A stretch of DNA of 64,000 nucleotides from Hyphomicrobiales bacterium (GTDB taxonomy: Bacteria > Pseudomonadota > Alphaproteobacteria > Rhizobiales > Rhizobiaceae), in NCBI GenBank assembly GCA_900466005.1, contig UEGQ01000001.1:365987-429986 (forward strand), read 5' to 3'. Below, in pieces: positions 1 through 10,116 of this stretch. Every line of letters starts with the position of its first letter. The first letter of the stretch is position 1. The notes under the pieces are model-generated. The model was not told where the DNA came from and ran no database searches. It worked only from the letters and a program-made list of their open reading frames with translations. The position numbers were made by a program, and so were the translations under genes.

Positions 1-383
1 TCGCTGGTGTCCTTGTAGTTGATAGCAACGACCGTAAGCCGCGGATCCTTTGCGAGCTCCTTGAGGATGGGATGTTCCTGCCGGCAGGGAACGCACCAGG
101 ACGCAAAGACATTGACCAGTGTCAGCTTGCCCGCAACGACCTCGGAAGTCAGTGCCGGCACCTGCGCGCCTTCGAGCACGGGTAAGTCAAGATCGGGCGC
201 CTTTGTGCCGATCAGGGCGGAGGGAATTTCGGTCGTGCTCTTGCCGTTGAAGTCTTGGTCATAGAGCATCTTGCCGGCAGTGCCGGCAATGACCAGGAAG
301 ACGGCAAGCGGCACGATCGCCAGGGCGTAGCGGCCGATGCCTCGCCCTGCCTTCTCCGGGGATTCGCTCAATCTTTCACTCAT
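1..383 (-). CDS. ccmG: Thiol:disulfide interchange protein CcmG/DsbE (C-terminus cut by window edge)
   Basis: A periplasmic, membrane-anchored thioredoxin-like protein that keeps apocytochrome c heme-binding cysteines reduced in system I cytochrome c maturation. The 127 visible residues show an N-terminal membrane anchor (about residues 19-38), then a thioredoxin-like domain with the redox motif WCVPC following VNVFAS. The start ATG overlaps the ccmD stop (ATGA), so it is the last gene visible in the ccmABCDG run. The C-terminal part lies outside the window. Family and role are clear from the WCxPC motif and the operon context. Confidence 0.93.
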   Translation of the reverse strand, partial: MSERLSESPEKAGRGIGRYALAIVPLAVFLVIAGTAGKMLYDQDFNGKSTTEIPSALIGTKAPDLDLPVLEGAQVPALTSEVVAGKLTLVNVFASWCVPCRQEHPILKELAKDPRLTVVAINYKDTS

Positions 384-553
384 GCCTGCCGATCACCCGT
401 CGCCGTCGCCGAGCGGCGGCGGACACCCGCCGCTTCCAGCGCTTTCAGTTCCCGCTGCCGTGCGCGACCATCCAGCCAGACCCAACCGATCAGTGCTAGG
501 ATGACCAAACCGCTCACGCCATATGACACATAGATATAAAAGTCGTGGCTCAT
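380..553 (-). CDS. ccmD: Heme exporter protein CcmD
   Basis: A 57-residue protein. It has a short N-terminus with [11 protein letters not shown], one hydrophobic helix (about residues 12-26) and a basic tail rich in Arg. Size, topology and position between ccmC and ccmG identify it as CcmD, the small membrane protein that helps release holo-CcmE from the CcmABC complex. Its ATG overlaps the ccmC stop by four bases and its stop overlaps the ccmG start, which points to translational coupling. It is easy to miss because of its size. Confidence 0.9.
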   Translation of the reverse strand: MSHDFYIYVSYGVSGLVILALIGWVWLDGRARQRELKALEAAGVRRRSATATGDRQA

Positions 554-1317
554 TGCGAGGTCTCCCGGCCCGCCATACGTGCGGCGAGTCGTCGCTGGAC
601 GGCGATCCGACGGCGCCAGATCTCGTTGCGCATGGCCGCGATATGCAGCGTGAAAAAGAGCAGGGTAAAGGCGATCGCCATCACGAGTAGCGGGCGAAGG
701 AACTCGGCGTCGATCGTCGGGCCGCCCATGCGCATCACGCTAGCCGGCTGGTGCAACGTGTTCCACCACTCGACCGAGAACTTGATGATCGGGATGTTCA
801 CGAATCCGACGAGAATGAGAACTGCACTGAGCCGCGCAGCCTTGGAGGGTTCATCCACGGCACGGTTGAGTGCGATCAGCCCGAGATACATCAGGAATAG
901 CACGAAAACCGAGGTGAGCCGGGCATCCCAGACCCACCACGTACCCCACATGGGCTTACCCCAGAGGGAGCCGGTGAGAAGAGCGATGAACGTGAATGCC
1001 GCACCAAGCGGCGCTGCGGATTTGTGGGACACGTCGGCCAGCGGATGACGCCAAACGAGCGTTCCGACGGCGGAAATAGCCATGACGGTGTAGCACATCA
1101 TCGCGAGCCAGGCGGCAGGCACATGCACATACATGATGCGCACCGTCATGCCCTGCTGATAATCGCCCTCGGTCGTGAAACTCAGATAGAGGCCAATCGC
1201 GAAGAACAGCGCGGTCAAGACCGCGAGCCACGGAATCACGCGCCTGGCAAGTGCGAGAAAACGGGTGGGGTTTGCAAGGTCGGTGATCTTGGAGATGGTA
1301 AGGCTCGCTTGGTTCAT
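550..1317 (-). CDS. ccmC: Heme exporter protein CcmC
   Basis: A 255-residue inner-membrane protein with about six hydrophobic helices. It carries the tryptophan-rich heme-handling motif WGTWWVWD at about residues 124-131. Conserved histidines near residues 65 (YVHVP) and 189 (TLHQP) sit where this family binds heme. CcmC loads heme onto the chaperone CcmE in the periplasm. It follows ccmB after a 45-base gap and overlaps ccmD by four bases. No CcmE, CcmF or CcmH is encoded in this window, so those genes must lie elsewhere. Confidence 0.96.
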   Translation of the reverse strand: MNQASLTISKITDLANPTRFLALARRVIPWLAVLTALFFAIGLYLSFTTEGDYQQGMTVRIMYVHVPAAWLAMMCYTVMAISAVGTLVWRHPLADVSHKSAAPLGAAFTFIALLTGSLWGKPMWGTWWVWDARLTSVFVLFLMYLGLIALNRAVDEPSKAARLSAVLILVGFVNIPIIKFSVEWWNTLHQPASVMRMGGPTIDAEFLRPLLVMAIAFTLLFFTLHIAAMRNEIWRRRIAVQRRLAARMAGRETSQ

Positions 1318-1362
1318 AGAACACTTCTAACCTGACTGCCGTTTTACTGCAATTGATACCAA

Positions 1363-2022
1363 TCAATCCGAGGCGTTGCGCAAGGCGACGGCGGCGGCCA
1401 CAGGGCCGATCACGGCGAAGAAGAGTACGATCGCAATCAAAAAGAGAAAGGGCGGCATAAACGGGGCGGGATCCTCGACCGCGGCATAGGACGCGCTGAC
1501 GCCAAAGATCAACACGGGAATGGCAAGCGGAAGTACGAGGATGGACACCAGCAGGCCACCACGCGGAAGCGCCACGGCCACAGCCGCACCTGCCGCACCG
1601 ATAAACGTGATGGCGGGCGAACCGGCGAGCAGGGTCAGCATCACCGCCCCGATCGCGATCTCGTTCATGTTCATGAAAAGGCCAAGCAGGGGCGAGGCGA
1701 TGACGAGCGGCAGGCTCGTCGCAGTCCAATGCGCGAGACACTTGACGATGACCGTCACGACCAGTGGCGACTCCTGCATCAGCATCAAATCCAGCGACCC
1801 GTCGTCCCGCTCGGCCTGGAAAAGGCGGTCAAGTCCGAGCAGCGCGGACAAAAGAGCGCCGATCCAGACGATAGCGGGTCCGATACGCGAAAGCAGGTTG
1901 AGATCGGGTCCGACACCGAACGGGATGACGGCAACGACGGTCATGAAGAACAGGACGCCGATCAGCGCGCCGCCACCGGCCCTGACGGAAAGCTTGAGGT
2001 CACGTAGGAAGAGCGCCATCAT
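1363..2022 (-). CDS. ccmB: Heme exporter protein CcmB, ABC-type permease
   Basis: A membrane permease of 219 residues, the usual CcmB length, with about six hydrophobic segments. It pairs with the CcmA ATPase in the complex that releases holo-CcmE. The reading frame stays open far upstream inside ccmA, but the coding start must be the ATG ATG pair at the end of ccmA. I chose the first ATG, which overlaps the ccmA stop as ATGA; the second, three bases on, is equally possible. Residues near 70 (QAERDDGSLD) match the conserved early cytoplasmic loop of the family. Confidence 0.94.
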   Translation of the reverse strand: MMALFLRDLKLSVRAGGGALIGVLFFMTVVAVIPFGVGPDLNLLSRIGPAIVWIGALLSALLGLDRLFQAERDDGSLDLMLMQESPLVVTVIVKCLAHWTATSLPLVIASPLLGLFMNMNEIAIGAVMLTLLAGSPAITFIGAAGAAVAVALPRGGLLVSILVLPLAIPVLIFGVSASYAAVEDPAPFMPPFLFLIAIVLFFAVIGPVAAAVALRNASD

Positions 2023-2666
2023 TGCCAAACACCTCCGGGGGCGCCGGAGAACCCCGTCATCTTCAGTTCGCGGGCGGCGTGAAGGCCAAGCGGCTGGTGT
2101 GTCGCGGCGATCGCAATCCCGCCGGCTGCGAGATGATCGTGGACCAGACCGGCGAACATACGGTCGGCGCTTGCGTCTAGGGCTGCTGTCGGTTCGTCGA
2201 GAATCCATACCGGGCGATGGGCCACCAGCAGCTTCGCCATCGCGAAGCGCCGTTGCTGGCCGGCCGAAAGGTAGCCGAACGGAAGATGTGTTATACCTTC
2301 GAGACCCACGGCGTGGGCAGCATCCTCTACCGGGATACCATCCCCCCCGCCAAAGTCTCCGAGGAACTCCTTCCAGAAGACGAGGTTCTCTGCCACCGTA
2401 AGCTCATGCTTCATCGCATTGCGGTGGCCGAGATAGTGGCTCGCCTCGCGGGCAGGGCGGCTTTCGTGATCTCCGGCGGCGACAAAATCCACACGGCCTC
2501 GCTCGGGTCTCAGCAAACCGGCGAGCACCCTGAGGAGCGTCGATTTTCCCGAACCGTTCCGTCCCGTGAGCACCAGTGCGTCGCCCGCGCCCAGCGTGAA
2601 GGAGATGTCTTCGAAAATGAAGTCTTCGCCGCGCTTGGCGGAGAGATTTTCGGCGCTCAGCCGCAT
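2019..2666 (-). CDS. ccmA: Heme exporter ATP-binding protein CcmA
   Basis: The ATPase subunit of the CcmAB(CD) complex, 215 residues. It has a Walker A motif GRNGSGKST (35-43), an ABC signature LSAGQQRR (132-139), a Walker B motif VWILDEPT (152-159) and a switch histidine in AATHQP. ATP hydrolysis frees heme-loaded CcmE from CcmC. It is the first gene of the ccmABCDG run. Upstream is a 269-base gap shared with the divergent acnA, so both promoters should lie there. Confidence 0.95.
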   Translation of the reverse strand: MRLSAENLSAKRGEDFIFEDISFTLGAGDALVLTGRNGSGKSTLLRVLAGLLRPERGRVDFVAAGDHESRPAREASHYLGHRNAMKHELTVAENLVFWKEFLGDFGGGDGIPVEDAAHAVGLEGITHLPFGYLSAGQQRRFAMAKLLVAHRPVWILDEPTAALDASADRMFAGLVHDHLAAGGIAIAATHQPLGLHAARELKMTGFSGAPGGVWQ

Positions 2667-2935
2667 GTTTCAGCCTTCCAGCGGACGCCTTTCGGGCCCT
2701 GCAAAAATTTGTAGAAATTCGCCATTCGTTGGTCTGGTGCCCTTCTTAGAAATTATCTATAAGACCTGCAACCACGCCAGCGGCCGGCGTGTAGTTCATC
2801 CTTGTGCCGAACTTGAAGATTGCGAGGAGCGGTTTTCTCGGGCGGACAGCGGAAATGGTCGCACCCGCATCCTGATGTGCATGAAGTGCATAGGCGTCCG
2901 CACGAATGTGTTGGCTATCAGAATAAGCGGGGTTC
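2667..2935. promoter_or_regulatory. Divergent control region between ccmA and acnA
   Basis: A 269-base gap that must carry promoters for both ccmA (leftward) and acnA (rightward). Around 2744-2763 is an AT-rich stretch (TTAGAA ... TCTATAAG) that loosely resembles an Irr/ICE-type site. No open frame here looks coding. The acnA start is preceded only by a weak AAGCGGGG Shine-Dalgarno-like stretch. Confidence 0.4.
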
Positions 2936-5635
<2,700 letters not shown>

Positions 5636-5659
5636 CCGCCAAGCCGCTTAAGATTACAC

Positions 5660-5692
5660 GCCGCCGGGACATAGTTCCCGGCGGCTTTCTTT
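5660..5692 (+). terminator. Rho-independent terminator after acnA
   Basis: A perfect 10-bp GC-rich stem (5660-5669 pairs with 5676-5685), a 6-base loop and then TTCTTTT. It lies 24 bases after the acnA stop codon. Confidence 0.9.
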
Positions 5693-5842
5693 TGGAGTAT
5701 CGACGATCGCAGACGGGGGCCTCACCCCATCGTGACTTCTCGTCAGAACGCTGAGCGGGTATTGCTGACGTGTAACTATTTTCTAGATGTCGGCGACAAG
5801 AACGCCAAGCGCCACATCCTCAGGAGTAAGCAGGTTCGACGG

Positions 5843-6592
5843 ATGACCTCGACTGTATTCGCCCGCTATGCTCTGGTCTTTATGACCGTTGCCTGTACAT
5901 CCGCCCAGGCCCAGGACGGTAGTACGCCGCGAGGCGTCATCGAGCTCTTCACCTCGCAGGGTTGCAGTTCTTGTCCGCCGGCCGACAGGGCGTTCGAAAA
6001 GCTCGCGCAGAGGAGCGATGTCGTTGCGCTCGCCTATCACGTTGACTACTGGAACTACATCGGTTGGAACGACACGCTGGCCACGCCGGAGAATACAGGT
6101 CGCCAGTATGCTTATGCCCGCAGTCTGGGTCGTAGCGGCGTTTATACTCCGCAGGCCATTCTCAACGGCCGCGACCATCTGAAAGGCACCGACGCGGATG
6201 AGGTCACCCTCAAGCTGGACCGAATGCGACGGGAGGGTTTCGGACTTTCTGTGCCCGTTAGCGCGACGCGCAAAAACGAGGAACTGACAATCACGGTCGG
6301 GCAGGGACATGGCAAGGCAGACGTCGTCATCGTCTATTTCCGCCGCAAAGAGGTCGTCGATGTTCTGAAAGGCGAGAATATCGGCAAGGAGGTTGCGTAC
6401 TGGAACAGCGTCACCGACGTCCAGACCGTTGGGATGTGGGACGGAAGCGAACTCCATCTGGTGCTGCCGGCAAAAGTCATGGCGAAGGACGGGAACGACG
6501 GTTGCGCCGTCCTGCTTCAGACGTCCAGTGCAAAGGGAGAGCCGTCCGCGATTCTTGGCGCGACAATGATCATTGGCAAGGACGGAGCGTAA
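5843..6592 (+). CDS. DUF1223 family secreted thioredoxin-like protein
   Basis: A 249-residue protein with an N-terminal signal peptide (about residues 1-21, ending TSAQAQ) and a thioredoxin-like fold of the DUF1223 family. The hallmark motif ELFTSQGCSSCPPAD holds a CxxC pair early in the domain, and HVDYWNYIGW is also typical. Its biochemical role is not known; the CxxC suggests periplasmic thiol chemistry. I chose the ATG directly before the signal peptide, although the frame is open further upstream. It stands alone between the acnA terminator and the DUF2794 gene, about 150 bases after the former. Confidence 0.85.
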   Translation: MTSTVFARYALVFMTVACTSAQAQDGSTPRGVIELFTSQGCSSCPPADRAFEKLAQRSDVVALAYHVDYWNYIGWNDTLATPENTGRQYAYARSLGRSGVYTPQAILNGRDHLKGTDADEVTLKLDRMRREGFGLSVPVSATRKNEELTITVGQGHGKADVVIVYFRRKEVVDVLKGENIGKEVAYWNSVTDVQTVGMWDGSELHLVLPAKVMAKDGNDGCAVLLQTSSAKGEPSAILGATMIIGKDGA

Positions 6593-6664
6593 CCCCTGAG
6601 GGGCGGTCCGGCCCAGAAGCATTGGGGGGCTGGGGGTAAGGGGTCAATGCGACAGACCGGACCA

Positions 6665-6681
6665 TTGGCGCGACGCGCCAA
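6665..6681. promoter_or_regulatory. 17-bp perfect palindrome in the DUF1223-DUF2794 gap
   Basis: TTGGCGCG-A-CGCGCCAA is a perfect odd-centred dyad. It sits about 165 bases before the DUF2794 start. A second, spaced dyad follows (CAGTGC at 6684-6689, GCACTG at 6713-6718, then TTTT). It could be a regulator binding site or part of a small structured RNA; the sequence does not decide. Confidence 0.35.
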
Positions 6682-6846
6682 CTCAGTGCAGCCAGCTTCG
6701 GTTGCAAATGGGGCACTGTTTTGACCAAAATGCGGCGACCAAAAGAAAGGTAGTGTGCTGCACTTGTTTGTGCACCGGCTTGCTTTTTCTACCGTCTGAG
6801 GCAAACTGTCATTCATCTGTCAAAATCGAAAAGCCGGGGAGTCTTG

Positions 6847-7242
6847 ATGAGCGATCAGCCGGATTTGCCGCGCACGGACGCACCGCAGGCAAGCCATTCG
6901 GCGCCTATCGTCAGCCTACAGGATTACCGCCAAAGTCGTGATCCGCTTCCGGTCACATTTCATCGCAAGGAACTCGATTCGATCCTCTGGATCTACGGAC
7001 GCATGGTCGGCGAGGGCGAGTGGCGTGACTATGCGATCGACCACCTGAAGGACAAGGCCGTCTTTTCGGTCTTCAAGCGATCCGGAGAACTGCCGCTCTA
7101 CCGGATCGAAAAGGATCCGAGACTCGCCGCAAAACAGGGCGCCTATTCGGTTATCCATACCAGCGGGCGGGTGCTCAAGCGTGGTCACGAACTGACGCAA
7201 GTACTGAAAGTCTTCGACAAAAAACTGAAACTGGTGGAGTAG
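6847..7242 (+). CDS. DUF2794 family protein of unknown function
   Basis: A 131-residue soluble protein of the DUF2794 family, known to me only from alphaproteobacteria. After a poorly conserved N-terminus (about 35 residues) comes the conserved core: VTFHRKELDSILWIYGRMV, then WRDYAIDH and LYRIEKDP. There are no membrane segments and no recognisable catalytic motif. The ATG is preceded at good spacing by GGGGAG; an in-frame TTG three bases upstream is less likely. The stop abuts the stop codon of the convergent acetyltransferase gene. Confidence 0.8.
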   Translation: MSDQPDLPRTDAPQASHSAPIVSLQDYRQSRDPLPVTFHRKELDSILWIYGRMVGEGEWRDYAIDHLKDKAVFSVFKRSGELPLYRIEKDPRLAAKQGAYSVIHTSGRVLKRGHELTQVLKVFDKKLKLVE

Positions 7243-7800
7243 CTAGCCTACGAACAGGGAACCCGGATAGGCGTCCTCGTCCGGTACAGTGGCGTTGCCA
7301 TCCCCCAGCGGCAATTGCATGAGAACGGTGTCGAGCCACCGTCCATGCTTGAAGCCGGTCCCGATCAGCGTACCTGTTAACTGAAAACCACAGGCGCTAT
7401 GGAGACGCACCGAGGCGGGGCTCGCACCGCCGATAACGGCAACCATCTGCCGAAAGCCGAGGGCCGTGCAGCGTCTTGCCAGTTCCTGTAGCAGTGCCTT
7501 GCCGATCCCTCTGCCCTGAGCTTCCCGTGCGAGATAGATCGAATCCTCGACGAGCCATCGATAGGCCGGCCGGGTGCGGAAAGCAGATGCATAGGCATAG
7601 CCGAGGAACGCCCCGTCCTCATCGACGGCGGCGATATGAGGATAACCCCTGCCGATTATCTCTGCGAAGCGCGAGGCCATTTCTTCTCGCGTCGGCGGAA
7701 CGAGCTCGTAGCTGGCCGTGCCCGTCAACACGGCGTCCGCATAAATTGTTGCCATCGACGAAACATCCGTCGACCTGGTGTCGCGTAGAATGTAGGACAT
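7243..7800 (-). CDS. GNAT N-acetyltransferase, phosphinothricin acetyltransferase-like
   Basis: A 185-residue single-domain GNAT protein. The acetyl-CoA binding motif QGRGIGKALL lies in the middle, preceded by EDSIYLAREA and followed by IGGASPASVRLHSACGF, the pattern of the Pat/Bar/YncA branch. These enzymes acetylate small amines such as phosphinothricin or methionine derivatives; the real substrate here is unknown. An in-frame GTG three bases upstream is an alternative start, and no strong Shine-Dalgarno sequence supports either. It ends immediately next to the convergent DUF2794 gene. Confidence 0.85.
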   Translation of the reverse strand: MSYILRDTRSTDVSSMATIYADAVLTGTASYELVPPTREEMASRFAEIIGRGYPHIAAVDEDGAFLGYAYASAFRTRPAYRWLVEDSIYLAREAQGRGIGKALLQELARRCTALGFRQMVAVIGGASPASVRLHSACGFQLTGTLIGTGFKHGRWLDTVLMQLPLGDGNATVPDEDAYPGSLFVG

Positions 7801-7888
7801 CACTGAGATACCGGAAAAGATGCGATACCGGCATGTTCCACAAACATGGTCTCACGACAAGATCGACGTCCTGATCGGCCAATGAAAA

Positions 7889-7920
7889 GCCCGGCACTCT
7901 CCGTGCCGGGCCCCGTTTTT
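7889..7920. terminator. Bidirectional terminator hairpin
   Basis: A perfect 9-bp stem GCCCGGCAC/GTGCCGGGC (7889-7897 with 7903-7911) with a 5-base loop. CCCGTTTTT follows on the plus strand and CTTTTC on the minus strand. It lies downstream of the minus-strand transporter remnant and upstream of the acetyltransferase start, so it probably once ended the transporter gene. Confidence 0.75.
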
Positions 7921-7950
7921 GCGAGTTGAATCCGCTCAATACATTCACGG

Positions 7951-8222
7951 TCACGCGTGGATGTCGGTATCCTTCGTTTCCCGAAGGAAGATCATGCCGA
8001 TGACGAACGACATGCCGGCAATCACGATCGGGTACCAAAGGCCGTAGTAGATGTCACCCTTGCCGCGCTCATCGCGAAGGCCGTTGCCGGCAGCAGGCCA
8101 CCGAACCAACAGTTGCCGATATGGTAGGGGAGAGACATGCCGGTGTAACGGATGCGGGTCGGGAACATTTCGACCAGCATCGCCGCAATCGGACCGTAGA
8201 CCATCGTTACATAGATCATCAG
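7951..8222 (-). pseudogene. 3' remnant of an MHS-family (MFS) metabolite transporter
   Basis: Only the C-terminal end of a metabolite:H+ symporter survives. Reading leftward, the frame gives MIYVTMVYGPIAAMLVEMF, then TRIRYTGMSLPYHIGNCWFGG, and breaks after AFAMSAA. One base appears to be missing in the AAGGG run near 8056-8062. In the next frame the match resumes (GDIYYGLWYP) and ends naturally at DTDIHA and a stop at 7951. The fragment covers about 90 codons of a protein normally over 400 residues. Nothing upstream of about 8222 matches the family. It is a truncated and frameshifted pseudogene. Confidence 0.8.
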
Positions 8223-8280
8223 GCCCCCGGCCGTGACGCGCCCATTACCCCTCCGGGCAGAGCCGTCGCGATAACGGGTC

Positions 8281-8335
8281 GTTTACACACTTGCGGAAAA
8301 GGGTTGAAATCAAAAGAGATGCTTTAGAATTATGA
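8281..8335. repeat. Possible dispersed rhizobial intergenic repeat fragment
   Basis: The segment with TTTACACACTTGCGGAAAAG, then GGGTTGAAATCAAAAGAGATG and GCTTTAGAA, resembles a short intergenic motif that I recall recurring in Rhizobiaceae genomes. Only one copy is in this window, so repetition cannot be shown here. It lies just beyond the broken end of the transporter remnant. Confidence 0.3.
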
Positions 8336-8631
8336 CTTTAGCCTGATCCGACGATTGGAACCTCAAGGGTCTTCAACAGGTGAAAAAGCTATTGTGGTCT
8401 TCGGTAACGCCAAGCCGGAGCCGGAACCTTCGATCCCTCACCTTGTGGCCGGAGACGAGTACCCAATGATTCGGAAGTAGAGGCGGCGTGGGCGGACGGC
8501 CGGCGAAGCCGTTGACGCTGCCGTTCGCCGCATCAACGGCGACGGACGACCATGAGTATTGGAGCTGCGAGATCAGACGTTGGGCTCTTGGTGGGCGGGC
8601 GAAGGCGCGCGGCGTGCGCCTATGCTTCCAC

Positions 8632-8659
8632 TTGACTCCCTCGAAAAACGCCTTAATAG
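8632..8659 (+). promoter_or_regulatory. Candidate sigma-70-type promoter before asd or the small frame
   Basis: TTGACT and TAATAG are separated by 16 bases. They lie about 25 bases upstream of the small frame at 8684 and about 250 bases upstream of asd. This is a pattern match only. Confidence 0.35.
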
Positions 8660-8683
8660 CTCAGCCTGAAAAGGGATTCGTTC

Positions 8684-8803
8684 ATGCACCGTTTCGGTCT
8701 GCCAATTGTCGCGGCATCCGACCTGGCCTATGCAGCCGGGCAGAGTGCGTTTGCCTCCCGTTCATCCACAATCAAGGCCAAAACGACGACGAAAACCGTC
8801 TGA
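8684..8803 (+). CDS. Candidate small ORF (39 aa) in the asd leader
   Basis: An ATG frame preceded by AAGGGA at 7-base spacing and by the promoter-like pair above. The product begins MHRFGLPIVAASDLAYAAG and ends in a Lys/Thr-rich tail (KAKTTTKTV). I recognise no family. A hairpin (8826-8842) follows, then asd at 8913, so it could be a leader peptide or an unrelated small protein. It may also be chance, since a 39-codon frame is not rare in GC-rich DNA. Confidence 0.25.
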   Translation: MHRFGLPIVAASDLAYAAGQSAFASRSSTIKAKTTTKTV

Positions 8804-8912
8804 CGTCTCTGGCCTCCGCTCTCTCCCCGGCAAGGCCGGGGATACGGAAACAAGGCGCTTGCCGAACGTTTCCCCTCACCAGCCGTGGAGAGAAAGAAAG
8901 AGAGCAGGAAAC

Positions 8913-9947
8913 ATGGGTTTTAAGATTGCAGTTGTAGGCGCCACCGGCAATGTCGGGCGGGAAATGCTTGGTATTCTCGCCGAGCGCGGCTTCCCGGCAG
9001 ATGAAGTTATTGCACTCGCATCGGCACGGTCGCAGGGTACCGAAGTATCCTTTGGCGACAAGACGCTGAAGGTACAGAACCTCGAGAACTACGATTTCTC
9101 CGACACCGATATCTGCCTAATGTCGGCAGGCGGCACGATTTCACAGAAGTGGTCGCCGAAGATTGGGGCCCAGGGCTGCGTCGTCATCGACAACTCATCC
9201 GCCTGGCGCTATGACGCCGACGTGCCGCTGATCGTGCCGGAAGTAAATCCGGACGCCATCGTCGATTTCAAGAAGCGCAACATCATCGCGAATCCGAACT
9301 GCTCGACCGCCCAGCTCGTCGTCGCCCTGAAGCCGCTTCACGACGCGGCAAAGATCAAGCGGGTGGTCGTATCGACCTACCAGTCGGTTTCGGGCGCCGG
9401 CAAGGAAGGTATGGACGAACTCTTCAGCCAGACCCGTGCCGTTTTCGTCGCCGATCCGATCGAAGCGAAGAAGTTCACCAAGCGCATCGCCTTCAATGTC
9501 ATTCCGCACATCGACGTCTTCATGGAGGATGGCTACACGAAGGAGGAATGGAAGGTTCTTGCTGAAACTAAGAAGATGCTTGATCCCGCGATCAAGGTTA
9601 CCTGCACCGCCGTGCGCGTTCCCGTGTTCATCGGCCATTCGGAATCGGTGAACATCGAGTTCGAGAACGAAATCACGGCCGATCAGGCCCGCGACATCCT
9701 TCGCGAGGCCCCTGGTTGCCTCGTCGTCGACAAGCATGAGAACGGTGGTTACGTCACGCCGGTCGAGTGTGCCGGTGAGGATGCAACCTATATTTCCCGT
9801 ATCCGCGAGGACGCGACGGTCGAGAACGGCCTCAACATGTGGGTGGTGTCCGACAATCTCCGCAAGGGCGCCGCACTCAATGCGGTGCAGATTGCGGAGT
9901 TGCTCGTCAACCGCGGCCTGCTGAAGCCGAAGAACGCCGCAAATTGA
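8913..9947 (+). CDS. asd: Aspartate-semialdehyde dehydrogenase
   Basis: This enzyme reduces aspartyl phosphate to aspartate semialdehyde, the branch point for lysine, diaminopimelate, threonine and methionine. The 344 residues begin with the nucleotide-binding motif VVGATGNVG. The catalytic cysteine is at 130 in NPNCSTAQ, and TYQSVSGAGKEGMDEL is also typical. The frame is open upstream, but the ATG chosen starts directly at the conserved MGFKIAVVGATG and has AGGA at proper spacing. A GC-rich hairpin follows the gene. Confidence 0.97.
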   Translation: MGFKIAVVGATGNVGREMLGILAERGFPADEVIALASARSQGTEVSFGDKTLKVQNLENYDFSDTDICLMSAGGTISQKWSPKIGAQGCVVIDNSSAWRYDADVPLIVPEVNPDAIVDFKKRNIIANPNCSTAQLVVALKPLHDAAKIKRVVVSTYQSVSGAGKEGMDELFSQTRAVFVADPIEAKKFTKRIAFNVIPHIDVFMEDGYTKEEWKVLAETKKMLDPAIKVTCTAVRVPVFIGHSESVNIEFENEITADQARDILREAPGCLVVDKHENGGYVTPVECAGEDATYISRIREDATVENGLNMWVVSDNLRKGAALNAVQIAELLVNRGLLKPKNAAN

Positions 9948-9963
9948 CATCTTGTGATTTGCA

Positions 9964-9989
9964 CCGCCGCCGGTCCAAGCCGGCGGCGG
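9964..9989 (+). terminator. Hairpin after asd, without a T tract
   Basis: A perfect 10-bp stem (CCGCCGCCGG, 9964-9973, with 9980-9989) and a 6-base loop, 16 bases after the asd stop codon. No run of T follows, so it may be a weak terminator or an mRNA-stabilising hairpin. Confidence 0.5.
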
Positions 9990-10116
9990 ATGCGTAAATC
10001 CGGCGTGCGGAGCGTCGCCCTCAAGTAACTGGCGAGTGCGAAACTACCGCGTGACAGAATCAATACTGACTGGCATGTTCACCCGCAAGGTTCAGGACGC
10101 GGAACACGAGGTTTCT

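Larger units (their letters stand above)
8223..8912. other. Long non-coding stretch upstream of asd
   Basis: About 690 bases without a convincing large gene, between the transporter remnant and asd. It holds a repeat-like segment at 8281-8335 and a promoter-like pair (TTGACT at 8632-8637, TAATAG at 8654-8659, spacing 16). A 39-codon open frame with a Shine-Dalgarno sequence lies at 8684-8803, and a short GC-rich hairpin (CCCCGGC/GCCGGGG) near 8826-8842. The overlapping open frames are arginine-rich and look like noise. Confidence 0.55.
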
